Source of the DNA: Tetrahymena elliotti 4EA
Lineage: Eukaryota; Ciliophora; Oligohymenophorea; Hymenostomatida; Tetrahymenidae
Reading direction: 5' to 3'
NCBI GenBank assembly: GCA_000231825.2
Contig: AFXF02001505.1
Location: forward strand, 62,001 to 126,000
Length of the DNA stretch: 64,000 nucleotides
Under the pieces are notes generated by a model. It saw nothing but the letters and a program-made list of their open reading frames with translations, was not told the origin of the DNA and did no database searches. The position numbers and the translations under genes were made by a program. Below are positions 25,366-37,100 of the stretch, piece after piece (position 1 is the first letter of the stretch; each line of letters starts with the position of its first letter).

Positions 25366-25862
25366 ACAAATAAATTAATAATTTAAACTCCCACCATAAA
25401 AAGAAAACAACCTACTCTTATTTAACAAATAAAACTATATAATTTAATTAATTTTAAATATTTTGTAAATTTTTCCTTTTTCATAAAAAAATTATTTTTC
25501 GTTTTTAAATTTATTAATAAAAATCATCTTTAAAAATTAAATAAATTATTATCATACAATAATCAAGCAAGATTAAAATAGCTTTTGATTAAAAAAATTT
25601 TATTTTCTATAAATTCAAAATAATTTAATCCACAGTAATTTCTTGGAATATAAATATTAAAATAAATTTAAGAATTGAATCTATTTAGAAATTTTTTAAA
25701 GCGCTTTGATAACTTCAATTATTCCCGCTTAAGAGGAAGAGTAATTGTAGTTAATCAGAATATTTAGAATGCTTGATATTTTAAAATTTTGTAAATAAAT
25801 TAATTAGTTTTGGAATTAAAAAAAATTTGTATTAATAATTGAATTTTAATTAAAAAATAAAA
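25366..25862. other. Intergenic, 497 bp
   Basis: AT-rich spacer between two plus-strand genes. Nothing coding or structured is supported. Confidence 0.5.
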
Positions 25863-26300
25863 ATGACTGATATTTATTATTATGAGGTAATCTAAATTAA
25901 TGGAAAAACAATAATTATTAAATTTAAAAGTGATTAAAGAAGTGGATTAGCTATTAATAAAAATGCATTCTGGATTAGTATGTTGTTTGATTTTATTTAA
26001 TCTGATTTTCAAAAGGTTCTTGAGGATAGTCTAATCTATGTTGATGTTTTTAAAAAGTTAAAAAAGGTTTAATATTTCAATCACTATGATTACAAATATG
26101 AGGAAGATTCAAAATTATTTGGTGATATTGTTGAAGACTGGGAATTATTAGATGTTGTAAAAATAAATGATGATATAGGCCAGTCTTTTGATCACTCTAT
26201 AAATTAACATTGGTAAACTGAAGCTACTTACAAAATCAATTTTTCAAAAGAAGAATACTTAAGTTTTTTAAAGGTTGGAGATATAGCTCATGGCGCATGA
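25863..26300 (+). CDS. Unrecognised small protein, 145 aa
   Basis: Intronless frame of 146 codons from ATG 25863 to TGA 26298-26300. TAA and TAG occur internally as Gln, with no TGA. The protein begins MTDIYYYEVIQINGKTIIIK and alternates beta-like stretches with acidic segments (EDWELLDVVKINDD), ending KVGDIAHGA. It is low in Gln/Asn runs, unlike most hypothetical proteins nearby, and GC content rises over the frame, both of which argue for a real gene. No signal peptide or membrane segment is present. The family is unknown. It sits between the 397-aa gene and the channel gene on the same strand. Confidence 0.7.
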
Positions 26301-26616
26301 ATAATATTTATATATTTTTTCAATACTTTTGTTATTATGTATTTTAACTTTTCATTTTAAGTTAAGAACTTAAAAATAAAACAAAAACTCTCTTTGTAAT
26401 TTTATTTAAGAAATCAATGATTTAAAATGTAGGAGTTTATTAATTATGTAGAAATAAATGTATTTAACTTAATTTATTTATGTGTTGGAAAAAAAGCTTA
26501 TATTTTTTTATAAATTTTTAATATTTACATACACTTCTTATTAAAATTGGAAAATTGCTAAAAATTTAATATAATACTTCTTGAATTAATTAAATTATTT
26601 GTTAGTGAGTGAAGTA
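26301..26616. other. Intergenic, 316 bp
   Basis: AT-rich spacer before the channel gene. No gene or clear signal is seen in it. Confidence 0.5.
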
Positions 26617-29600
26617 ATGATTAAATAATAAGCTTCAGCTCTTTTTGATAAATAAGGTCATGTACTTCTATAATAAATTTCTAATAGAAGAGAAAGTGAT
26701 GAAAATATTCAGCCAATATCTATTACAGATATTGATATAACCATTCCGGATTAAAAAATTTCAAAATAAGACAAAGGAAATACTAAAAGCTCATATGTTG
26801 ATGACGAGTTCATGCAAAATAAGTATCTCGACAATAGTAATTCTGCCATAATTTTTAAAACAAATAACAAAGAAGAATAAGATGTTCAATAAAAAAAAAC
26901 AGATATGTAAAATTTTAAAACTTTAACGAGTTAATCTTTCCATAAGTAAATGCGAGCTATTGCTCAATCATAATCATAAAAGTAAGCCACAAGTACTGAT
27001 AAATAGTCTGAGATGAGCTTTCTAAAAAGCGATTTAGAAGCTTAATTGCAAAATGGTGAAAAGGTTTTTATAAATAAGAGAAATAATTCTAATTCAAGGA
27101 AAATTTAATCCTCTTATGAGCAGAAAGCTACAATTCAAAGCTCTAAATTTTTAACAAGTAAAGCAAAAACTAGTAAGATAAATGAGAGATATTTAATTTC
27201 AAAGCTAGATTTACAAAAATAGCAGAGTAGAATAGATATATTTATGTTATTAAAAAAATCACTGAAATAAAGATTAGTAAAAACACTTGGTTATTTTTTA
27301 GAAAAGACAGAAAAAAGGAGATTCTAAAATCTTGACTAGAAGCAAATAGAACTTATTAATGATAAAAGTTATTCAATCAGCTTAAACGAAGAAAAGAAAA
27401 TAAACAAGTTTAAATGCTTTTCTCTTCTGTAATGGAAAATAATTAGTTCTACTTTCTAAGTTAAATAACTCTTTAAGAAATATATCAATAAAATTCCAAT
27501 TATTTTACCTACAAATACATACAATATTTGCTTAAATTTATTATAGATGTCAACAATACTTCTTCTTTACTTTATTTATTCCTTTTATATTTTTTTCTAC
27601 AGTGGAGATTTTATCTTTACCAAATATGTAGAAATTTTTAGTCTGGTTGTCATAGTGTGTGATATTTTGACTAAATTTTTTGTAGGAATATATAGAAAAG
27701 GAGAGATAGTTGTTGATAGGAGCCTAATTTTTAAGAGTTACTTTTAATCCTATTTTTTTATTGATTTTTGTTCTGCTGTGTTTCTTGTCATGAATATTTT
27801 ATCTCTTTTCGATACTTTTACTTCTAAGGCTATAATAAAATCTATTTTTTATATAAGAATATTCTCAAGCTAGTAAACTTTTGTCTAAATTGATCATTTA
27901 ATTCATATTGTTGGGAAAGCAGGAAATATGTATTAACTTTTTAAATTGATTCTGAAATGTATTATTCTCTGTCATATAATTTCTATTCTTCTTTATCAAT
28001 TAGCTATTGTAGAAAAGAATTATTTTTATGCAAATAACACTTGGATTGACGCTATAAGTATAAATGAATCTGAATGGTATGATAAATACATATTTGCACT
28101 TTACTCTTCTTTGAATATAATAATGCTCAATACATAGAATACTTTAAATACAATAGAAATGGCATTTGTAATTTTGGTTATGTACTCTACTATTGGTTCA
28201 TTTGCTTTTATCATGCAGTGTATAAGTAAAATAAATTTTAGAATTATTTTAAATTTTTAACAACAAATCTGCTTTATAGATGATATCCTAGAGCAAGAAA
28301 ATAAAAAGACAAGAGAATTCAAAGCTGATTTAGAAACTATTAACTAATATATGAGAAAAAAAAACTTAAAAAAAGAGCTATAATCTAAAGTATGTAACTT
28401 TTTAGAGTACTTGTATGAAGAAAAGGGGGACATTAAAAATAATAAAGAGGCTCTAAATGTTTTGAAGAGGCTCCCTTTAAGTTTGAGAGAAGATATTCAG
28501 CAAGATATAAATCAAAATGTTATTGAATAATTTTAATTTATTTGTAAAACTTTTTCAGATAAAATTAAAAGGAAAACAATCTAAATCATTGAAGAAGAGT
28601 GTTTCCTACCAAATGAAATAATTTTTAAGCAAGGTAGTTTCACGAATCAAGCTCTTTATCTTGTTTAGAAAGGGAAAGGTATTTAATTTGTTTCATTTAA
28701 ATAAAATTAAAAAAAATATTAAAATTAGTTTTATTGGAGAAAGTGAAGACAAATGGAGAAACTGTAACATTTTGTGTTTTAGAAAAAAATGGAATATTTG
28801 GTGAAACTAGTTTTTTTTCAGGATTAGAGTTTAATTACTAAGTTAGAAGTGGTGATTTCACAACACTTTATAAGATACCTAGGAAGTAATTTATAGAAGT
28901 AATTGAATCATCAAATGATGACTTTGAATAATTTTGTGTGATGAGAGATTCAATACTAATGCAAAAAAATTCTCCTTTTTTATAGGTTTTTTGTAAGATA
29001 TGTAATAGCATAAATCATTCTGAAAATGATTGTGATAAAGTTCATTTTTCACCTAATCATCAGTTAATTATTTTAAAATAATAAATAAATTTCTTTTAGA
29101 CAAGAGATGCTTTTAAAAGAAAACAAAGACTCAGAACAAATGCAAGACATTTTGTAAATTAAATGAGAGATGTATGTGATAAAATTAATTCAGATCCTGA
29201 TTATATAACTCTTATTGAATAATTGGAGTTAGATAACTTTCACTAATCAAATGATTCAGAGAGTTCATTTCAATCAGACAGAGATAGTAATCTAGATGAA
29301 TTAGATGATAGTCTTACAATGACAGATTAAGCAGATTAACTTGATAGAGATAATATAAGTTAAGAATAGGACATTTAAAATTTTAAAATAGAAAATTAAA
29401 ACAATTAAAGCTAAATATATAAAATTCATTCTAATTATATTGACAATTACTTACAAGAAATTGAGGAATCCAAGGAAGAAAATTATTAATAGATAGGATA
29501 AAAAAGCTTGACAATTTTAGATTAATCAAGCTCAGGAGATTAACAAAGCTTGAGTTAATTGCCTGGATCTCAATATCTACAAACATAAAATATGAGTCTC

Positions 29601-30443
29601 TAGACTATGAGCTAGAATAATTCTTCTTATCTTAACTTAAATTAAGTAAATGTTAACAAATATGCACAAGTTATGAAAATCAACTCTATTGCTTAATAAT
29701 TTACTTAGCTTGTTAATCAAAATATTAATTTAAATCCATAACATTCTGCTAAAAATGTTCAGAACACAAGAAATTAATTCTCTTCTATTAGTGATATTTT
29801 TAAATCAAATACAATTAATTCTTAAAATACTAAAAAATCAAAAGTTTAATTTGAAGATTCAATTATTTTTGAATAGTAAAAAAGTAATTTTTAGAGAAGA
29901 GATGTTAAAAAGAAAGGAGTCATACCTAAATCTTTAACAAAAACTGACACAAGAAGCTTAAATGAATAAAAAACAAGTTAATCAAGAAAAGAAAACCCCA
30001 AAAATAATTAAGAAAATGCAAATTATATAATTTAATAAGGTGGTGGCATCATGAAATAGTTATCAAAAATTAATTCTATTTTAGAAAAATAATTAAGTTT
30101 AGTGCCTAATTCAATGTAGAAATCAGGATAAATAATTTCTGTTAAATCAATAAATAATTAATAAACATAAAACTAATAAATAGTTCAACAATTATTGCTT
30201 TTTGATTAAATTAAATAAAACCTATTAGAGTTGTAAAACTAGAATTAGCAATAAATTACTATTTTTTAAAATGAGTTTGAAAAAATGAAAAAATATAGAA
30301 TTTATTATCCATTAGGAAACTATACTAATGTAATAAACGGCATCAATAGAAACCTCAAATTAAATTTTAAATCTACTAAAAAAAGAGCTCATATTAGAAC
30401 TTGGTCATTTATCAAAAAGCTTTAATCATTTAGCAACTAATGA
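26617..30443 (+). CDS. Cyclic nucleotide-binding ion channel-like protein, 1,258 aa
   Basis: Two exons (26617-28678 and 28729-30443, 50-bp intron) give 1,259 codons exactly. The first ~300 residues are cytoplasmic and basic, Gln-rich. Hydrophobic helices follow at about 311-330, 337-356 and 380-400, then an S5-like helix from 444 (KCIILCHIISILLYQLAIV). The pore-helix-like KYIFALYSSLNIIM (490-503) and an S6-like helix to about 535 come next. A C-linker leads into a cyclic-nucleotide-binding domain (about 660-770) with FGETSFFSG and the cassette arginine in QVRSGDFTTLYKI. Next is a CX2CX4HX4C zinc knuckle (C776, C779, H784, C789). The last ~460 residues are Gln/Asn/Ser-rich. The K+ filter TVGYGD is not present where the pore should be (NIIMLNTQNTLN), so ion selectivity or conduction is uncertain. 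The domain order matches CNG/HCN/EAG-type channels, which ciliates have in large numbers. Confidence 0.88.
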
Positions 30444-31131
30444 GTTTCTAATAATTTAAATCAATTTTTCAATTTAAATTGTATTTATCAAATTAACAAA
30501 AATAACTTCTAATTCTCAAAAAGAATTACTTATTCTAAAAATAATTGTTTATTTATATTTAAAAAAAGTAAATTTTTTTATCAAAAGCATTAATATAAAA
30601 GAGAACATATTTATTATGTTTTTGCAACCTATTATTTTTTTATAAAAAAATAAATTTTGAATTTTTATTTATAAAAAAAATAAAAACTAATTTGTAATTT
30701 TTGAAAAGAGTTAAGCTTTAATATTTTTCTAATAATTTAAATAAATTTTCCAATTTAAATTATATTATTTTGAGTAAATTATATATTATTTGTAAACTAT
30801 TGTAGGCATTTATTGAATTGAATTTAAATTTTATTTATCTGCAAAAATAAATTTTAATTATCAAAAAAAAGATGTTGTTATTAAATAATAATTTCATGTT
30901 ATTTTGAAAATATTCTTGTTTTTCCAATTTAATTTTTAATTTATCTGGTGAAATTTGTAATAAAAGGTAACACATTTTTAAAAATAAATATTAATTTTAG
31001 TTTTTTAAACAAAAATGATTATTGTTCTTATTATTATTAAAATTTAAATTATTTTTTTAAGATTTGATTTATATTTGTGATTATTAATGAGCTATTCTAT
31101 AGAATTATATTTTATTAGCCTTGATAGAAAT
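30444..31131. other. Intergenic, channel / giant membrane protein (convergent)
   Basis: About 690 bp between convergent genes. It contains two diverged copies of a ~43-bp AT-rich motif (30445-30488 and 30726-30767). Otherwise it is low-complexity sequence with no gene. Confidence 0.5.
30445..30488 (+). repeat. Imperfect direct repeat, copy 1 (copy 2 at 30726-30767)
   Basis: Both copies read TTTCTAATAATTTAAAT and continue through AATTTTTCAATTTAAATT-like sequence with a few mismatches. They are 281 bp apart. Copy 1 begins two bases after the channel stop codon. It may be a small local duplication in the 3' flanks. Confidence 0.45.
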
Positions 31132-34100
31132 TCAATCATCTGATTTTTCTTAATTATTTTGTTTTTTAGTTTTATTTAGCTCTATATTACTATTTTATTC
31201 ATGCACTTTAAGTAATTTTTAAGTTTTATTAATGGTTTTTACATTTTATTATTCACAAGAAATATTTTTTTACAAAAATCCCTCAGTGCTCTGAAAAGAA
31301 ATGTTTTTATTTTTTCTACTGTGTTTAGTTCTGGTTCTAGTTAATTATTTTGTAAAAGTTGTATCATATATTGCATCATCTGAAAAATCAGTAGAAAGCG
31401 ACTTAGTTTTTATTAATTTTTTAACAAAAGAATCAGTTCTGGAGTGCTGCATCAGCTATTCTGCGCTTCTTGATGTAGATTTAGTCATGAATAATTTCTT
31501 TGAACTTGATTAATTAGAAATAGATTTTTATTTTTTATTTTCTAAAACTTCAAATTTGCTAATTTGATTGTTTTATAAAACTTTTGAAATCTGGTACAAT
31601 TTGAGTATTTCTAAAGAGAATAAGCTTAGTGTATTATTTTTTAATTATTTCTTCACTTTTTTATAGAGGAAAAAGTAATCCCTTACAATTTTCCAATAAC
31701 TTTTCTTATTTTACATCTCTAAATTTAAACTTGTTTTTTTATTTTAGTATTTAGATTAATTTTTGGTTGGGTAACATTTCTGTAAACATTTTAAATTTAG
31801 TTTTTTGAGCTTGATCATTATTTTACTTTTTATAAGGATTATTTACTTCTTATAAATTTTGTAAAACTCTTTAGCAATTTAATAAAAGAAATAAAAGTTA
31901 AGGCATATGATCACAGTATACACAAAGAATTAAAATCCTATGTTACTTATTTGATAAGCAAAAACAACTAAAGTAAGGCATATTATATTGATTTAAACAG
32001 ATGTAAGCTCTAGCATATTGGTATCAAAATTTTTAAAAGGCTAGACTTTTTGAAATAGTTGAAAATAGAGTATTAATATAAGAATAGAAATTAATCCTTT
32101 TGTTTAAATTTCACTGTTCCAAAGTCCAATAAATGAGTAAATAAAAACTTTGAATAATAATCTTAAAACTTCCCAGTAAAACATATTTGGTTTAAATTCC
32201 TTATACAAGAAACCATATTTAATTTCAAAATAACTATTAGTAAAGTGCTTTTTGTTAACGCATAGCAGAGTGACCATTAAGATAGGGATGAGTACTCCAT
32301 AAACAATTAATCCAGGGATAATCACATATTTTATATAATACATATGTCTATTAGAAAAGCAAACTATTGTCATATCAGCAATCATGTATTTATTTTAGCC
32401 TACTCTTTAGCAAGAAATAGCCAAAATAAGTTGCTATATAACTTCAGGGATAAGGTAAAGCACAACAAAAAAGCATGATGTATAGAAATAGTAAGATTTA
32501 ATATACCTCTTTCTTATGATTTCAACAAGAACAAAACACACCATGATTAAGACATAAAAAATGATAGGTTAAAGACTAAAAAATATTGTTTTTATGAAAA
32601 CTAGCTTTTAAACAAAATGCTCACTCAGTACACAATCAAATCCCGTTTTAATCAATCTTTTTTAAAATGAATTTATAAATAAGTAAATAAGAAATAGTTT
32701 ATTACCTAAAAGGAGAAACTACCATATTTATTATTTATGTCAGCTCCTAAGGTATAGCTTAGCTTAGAGAAAAAGCTATTAAGTTAATTTATGAGTGGTT
32801 TATAAGTATCTTGAACAGTGATGAAGAAACAGGTGAGTATTGAGAAGCAGTTCCCAAAGATAAAATACCAAATAACTTTAATGCATTTTTTATTATTTTA
32901 TTTTAAGTCTCATTTATAATGCTATAAACAGTTAAAAGTGCCAAAGTTAATCCTCCAAAAATAATAAACCCTACTTTTAGATACAAATTTACTTTATCTG
33001 AGCACTCAGAGCATTAATATAACCCATTCTAATAAAATGTCATATTACTTAATAATTTCTATTAAAAAAAAATAATTTAATTTCAACTTGTTAAAGTTTA
33101 ATCTTTCTTTCATTAAATCTTAAAGATATTAAACATTTTAAATCATTTTAAAAATTAATTAGATAAATAGTAAAAAAATTACTTATGTATCACATGATTG
33201 GCAAAGAGCTCCAACATGACCAAGTTTACATGGAAAATATAATCTTTGGTATGGGTCAATTATATTTGAATAAGAAGAATTTGAGTTCGAAAGACAATTA
33301 GATTCAGAAAACAAGCAATAAAGAATTTAACTTTCTTCACTATTAACAGTTGGATCCTACCAATAACCATCTTTTGTGTAAACTATATTACCTCCTGGAC
33401 ACTTATAAATAAATAATTAATGAATAAAATAGTTTTTTTTAAAGTTAATTAATTTCTAATTTATTTACTTCTCCACCTTCTGGGCAAGTTAAACATACAT
33501 CAGCTTGATTTTTTTAATTGCTTTATCTACTATAAGAACCAGATGGGCATAGTTAACACATTTTTTTTTGAGATAAAAATATTTCTCCTGCAGTACAGTT
33601 TCTAAATTCTACAATAATTTTTTTTACATACTCAGTATTGTCAAAAGAAGTAACAATTAGATTATCATCGAGAATAGGAGTAATAATATGCTTTGATGTT
33701 AAGCTTACTGTTGCATTTTATCCAGGCTAGTAAATAAAAGATACATTTCCTAAAATAAGTTCTCCAGTACTCTGTTAATAGTTCTCTAGAGCTATTTTAT
33801 TATTGTCATAAGATAGAAATATTTATGGAATAAGATCAGTTAAAAAGGTGTTTAAGTAGACTTTTTAGTTTGCTAAATCTTTAAATTAAAATGTAATATT
33901 TGATTCAATTTCTACTCCCGATATGATATTTGAAATGAAGTTTATATCCTCATGTGTTGTATTTGATACAGATATCTAAGAAGGAGCAATATTTAATGGA
34001 TTGGCATCTAAATTATTTATCAAGCTATTTTTTTTGAAATTAACATTAATAACAGAGGGAACATATTTCAGACAACTAATGGCTGGTGAATTCAAATTTG

Positions 34101-37100
34101 CATTATTTTCTTCAAAAGTAGAGTTCAAGATAGCAAATTATAAACTTATTGTAGTACCTCTTATGTTATTCAAATATAAAGCACCACCTTGTTCTGCTTA
34201 ATTTTGAGTAAAGTTACACTAATCAATAATCATTTCATATTTAAAATTATATTTTATAATAAAAGAGTAATTATTTTATATGAAAGAATCATATGAGGTT
34301 TTAAAACTAGTATTTGTAGGGTCCTATTAAAGAAATCTGTTTTAGCTATTCTCATTATTAGATACTACCTGTTCTGTCTATTAAAAATGAATTGCCCCTC
34401 CTAATTACTATTGATTATATTAAAAATATGTCAAAATATTAAACAACTGATTTAACACAAATTTACTGCTTAATTTTTTTCAAAAGTGGAATTTACAATA
34501 AAGACTCTCAAATTACTTAATTAGATTATACCTAGAGACATTCCATATAAAAGATTATTTTAAATTGAGGAGTTGATAATTAGATTTCCAAAAAGATTAT
34601 TTTGATAATGTTCGTCATCTAACTAAATGAATGAATATTCATAATAATAAATGTCAATACAAAGCTTATCACTATAATTATTTTTAATAGTAATATTGTC
34701 TAAATAGAAATTAGAATTCTAAATGGCAATAAAAGATTTGCCGCAAGGTAGCACTTAATTATTATCAAAGGTTACATTCTTAAATAAAATCATTTATCCC
34801 ATATACAAATAAATATCTGGATTGCAAGATCCAAAGATTTATTTGTCAATTTTCTCGTTATTTTCATATGCTGGGTTTAAATGATTATATCTTTTAACAT
34901 TTTAAATAGTAACATCCTAAAATAAAATAGATGAAGTGAATTTAGCTCTTAGTAATCCAGAATGAGTTTAAACATTTTTAATTGTTACATTATAAAATAC
35001 AATTATAGAATTATCCAAAATAAAAATAAGATCATAGTTGTTAAGGTTTTCTAAAGTTACACTATTGAAAACAATCACTCCACTATTTATGTTCAGCATA
35101 CTATTCTACACAATATCTTTTTTTAATCTATTCTCATCTTCAAATATCTAATGTTGTAAAATTAGATTAATTATTTTTTAAAAAAATAATATAAAAGATG
35201 ATAGAAAAAACAAACAAAATGTTAAAATAATATTCTAAAACATAATTTTTTTAAAAATTACTTTTATGTTTGACAAAGTTATGAAGGTATCACCCTACTA
35301 AGTGATAGAAATTAAAGTATTTTAATTACAAAAAATATTTTTAATCACTGTGTCTTCAATGTTTATTTTGATTTGATCATTGCTATTATCAATAGCTATT
35401 AATCCTCCTTAGTTTTTTGAAATTCTCTCAAAATTGCAGCTTTTTAAATCTATATAGATAACAGAACTCTCTATTATGTAGAAGTACAAGACTCCTCCAT
35501 CACCCTCAGAAACCACATTAGAAAGAGTCACATTTTTCATGTAAAGATCAATATTCAATTAAATTGGTGAGATTAATAAACCTCCCTTAGAGCAACTAAA
35601 ATCCTTAAAAATACTATCTTTTAGTATAAATGTTCTTGCTATGAACTAGATAAATTTGCTTTCTAGTAACTAAAATATGTCAGATATTAGGCCTATTATA
35701 ATTAAAATTATGATAAAAAAACCTTAGTTTAATTTATTTTTAGATGTATTTACTTGACTAAGCATCTTAAGAATAATCAGCAATTATATTTTTTACATAA
35801 ATTATTTCTGAGTCAATAAATATGAGTGATTAGATTTTATATTTAAAGTTGCTAGAATTCCCAAGTGATTCTTCAGAACCTCCATATTTATTTGTTACTG
35901 TATTGAATCTAAAAAAATTAATGTCTGCCAAAGAAACAAGCGATTGGTCAGAAGATATGAAAAATAAATATTAATTTTATTGCTCAAAATTAATAAGATC
36001 AGTATCTAGTAAGTATTCTGATTATTTAAAATTAATCTATGATATGCTAATAAATGCAGGTTAGTAGGTACAAATTATCGAAATCACACTCCTTGTTATA
36101 ATAGCCTTTTCAATGCTAATTTTGGAAATAATAACTTGAGCGATCCCTTATTCTTTAAAAAAGATTATATTATCTTACAAAATTTCTTTTTGTAAATTTA
36201 AATGTCCCAATTATGAATTAACATTATAAATAGGATATAACTCTTAAAAACAAAACCCATTTTATCTGTTTGTATAGCAAGATGTATAATCCATACAATT
36301 TTCATGAGTAAATCCTTTAATATCATCTATCTACTCACTTTAGTAGTCTGCTTATTAAAATTCTATTACACTACTCATATCAAATTTATCTTTGCAAGAA
36401 ATATTAATATCACTTATGAAGGCCTACTAACTAGATATTTTAAAAATTGGTAAGATCTAATTAATCTATTTCATCTCTACTTTTTAAATATAAATAAATT
36501 TTGCTGCAATTTAAAAATATAATCCATCTATATCGTTATCCTTACAAACCAAATTTTTTAAAGATACCAAAAAAAGTCCTTATAAATTGAAGATATTTTC
36601 TAATGGTTAATTTTTTTTGTTCATACCATAAATAAAGATATTTTCAAGATACATTTATTTTAATCTATTTGATGGGTTGGGTTCTGTTTATTTTAAAATT
36701 AGAAATTACTAAATTATACTTTTGTATTTAAAAAAATTTACTTATTAAAATTATGGGTGAACCTACTTCAATAGTTGTATCAGATTAAATTTTAAAATTT
36801 ATTACTCTAATTATACTATCAACACATTAATCTTACATTTAGTTTGATTGATATAAACTTGTAAAATCAAATAGTATCAGGTTTTCTTAATTTACTTTAT
36901 AGTATTCTATATGAGTATCTTTAACCAGCCCTTACTAAAATATAAAGGCAGTAGACTATTATGTATAATCAACTTAATAATCTTAAAAATTAATAGTATT
37001 TCCAGTCATAATCACATAATCTAAAGTTTCATCTTTAAAAAAGAATCCCTCGTTTTTAATTATAATATTAAATTTGTTATTTAATAGCTATATTTTCCTT

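Noticed and set aside
31301..31513. Plus-strand 70-aa ORF with a signal-peptide-like start
   Set aside because: The minus strand here carries the in-frame cytoplasmic tail of paralogue A through to TGA at 31132, with coding-like composition. The plus-strand frame is its shadow.
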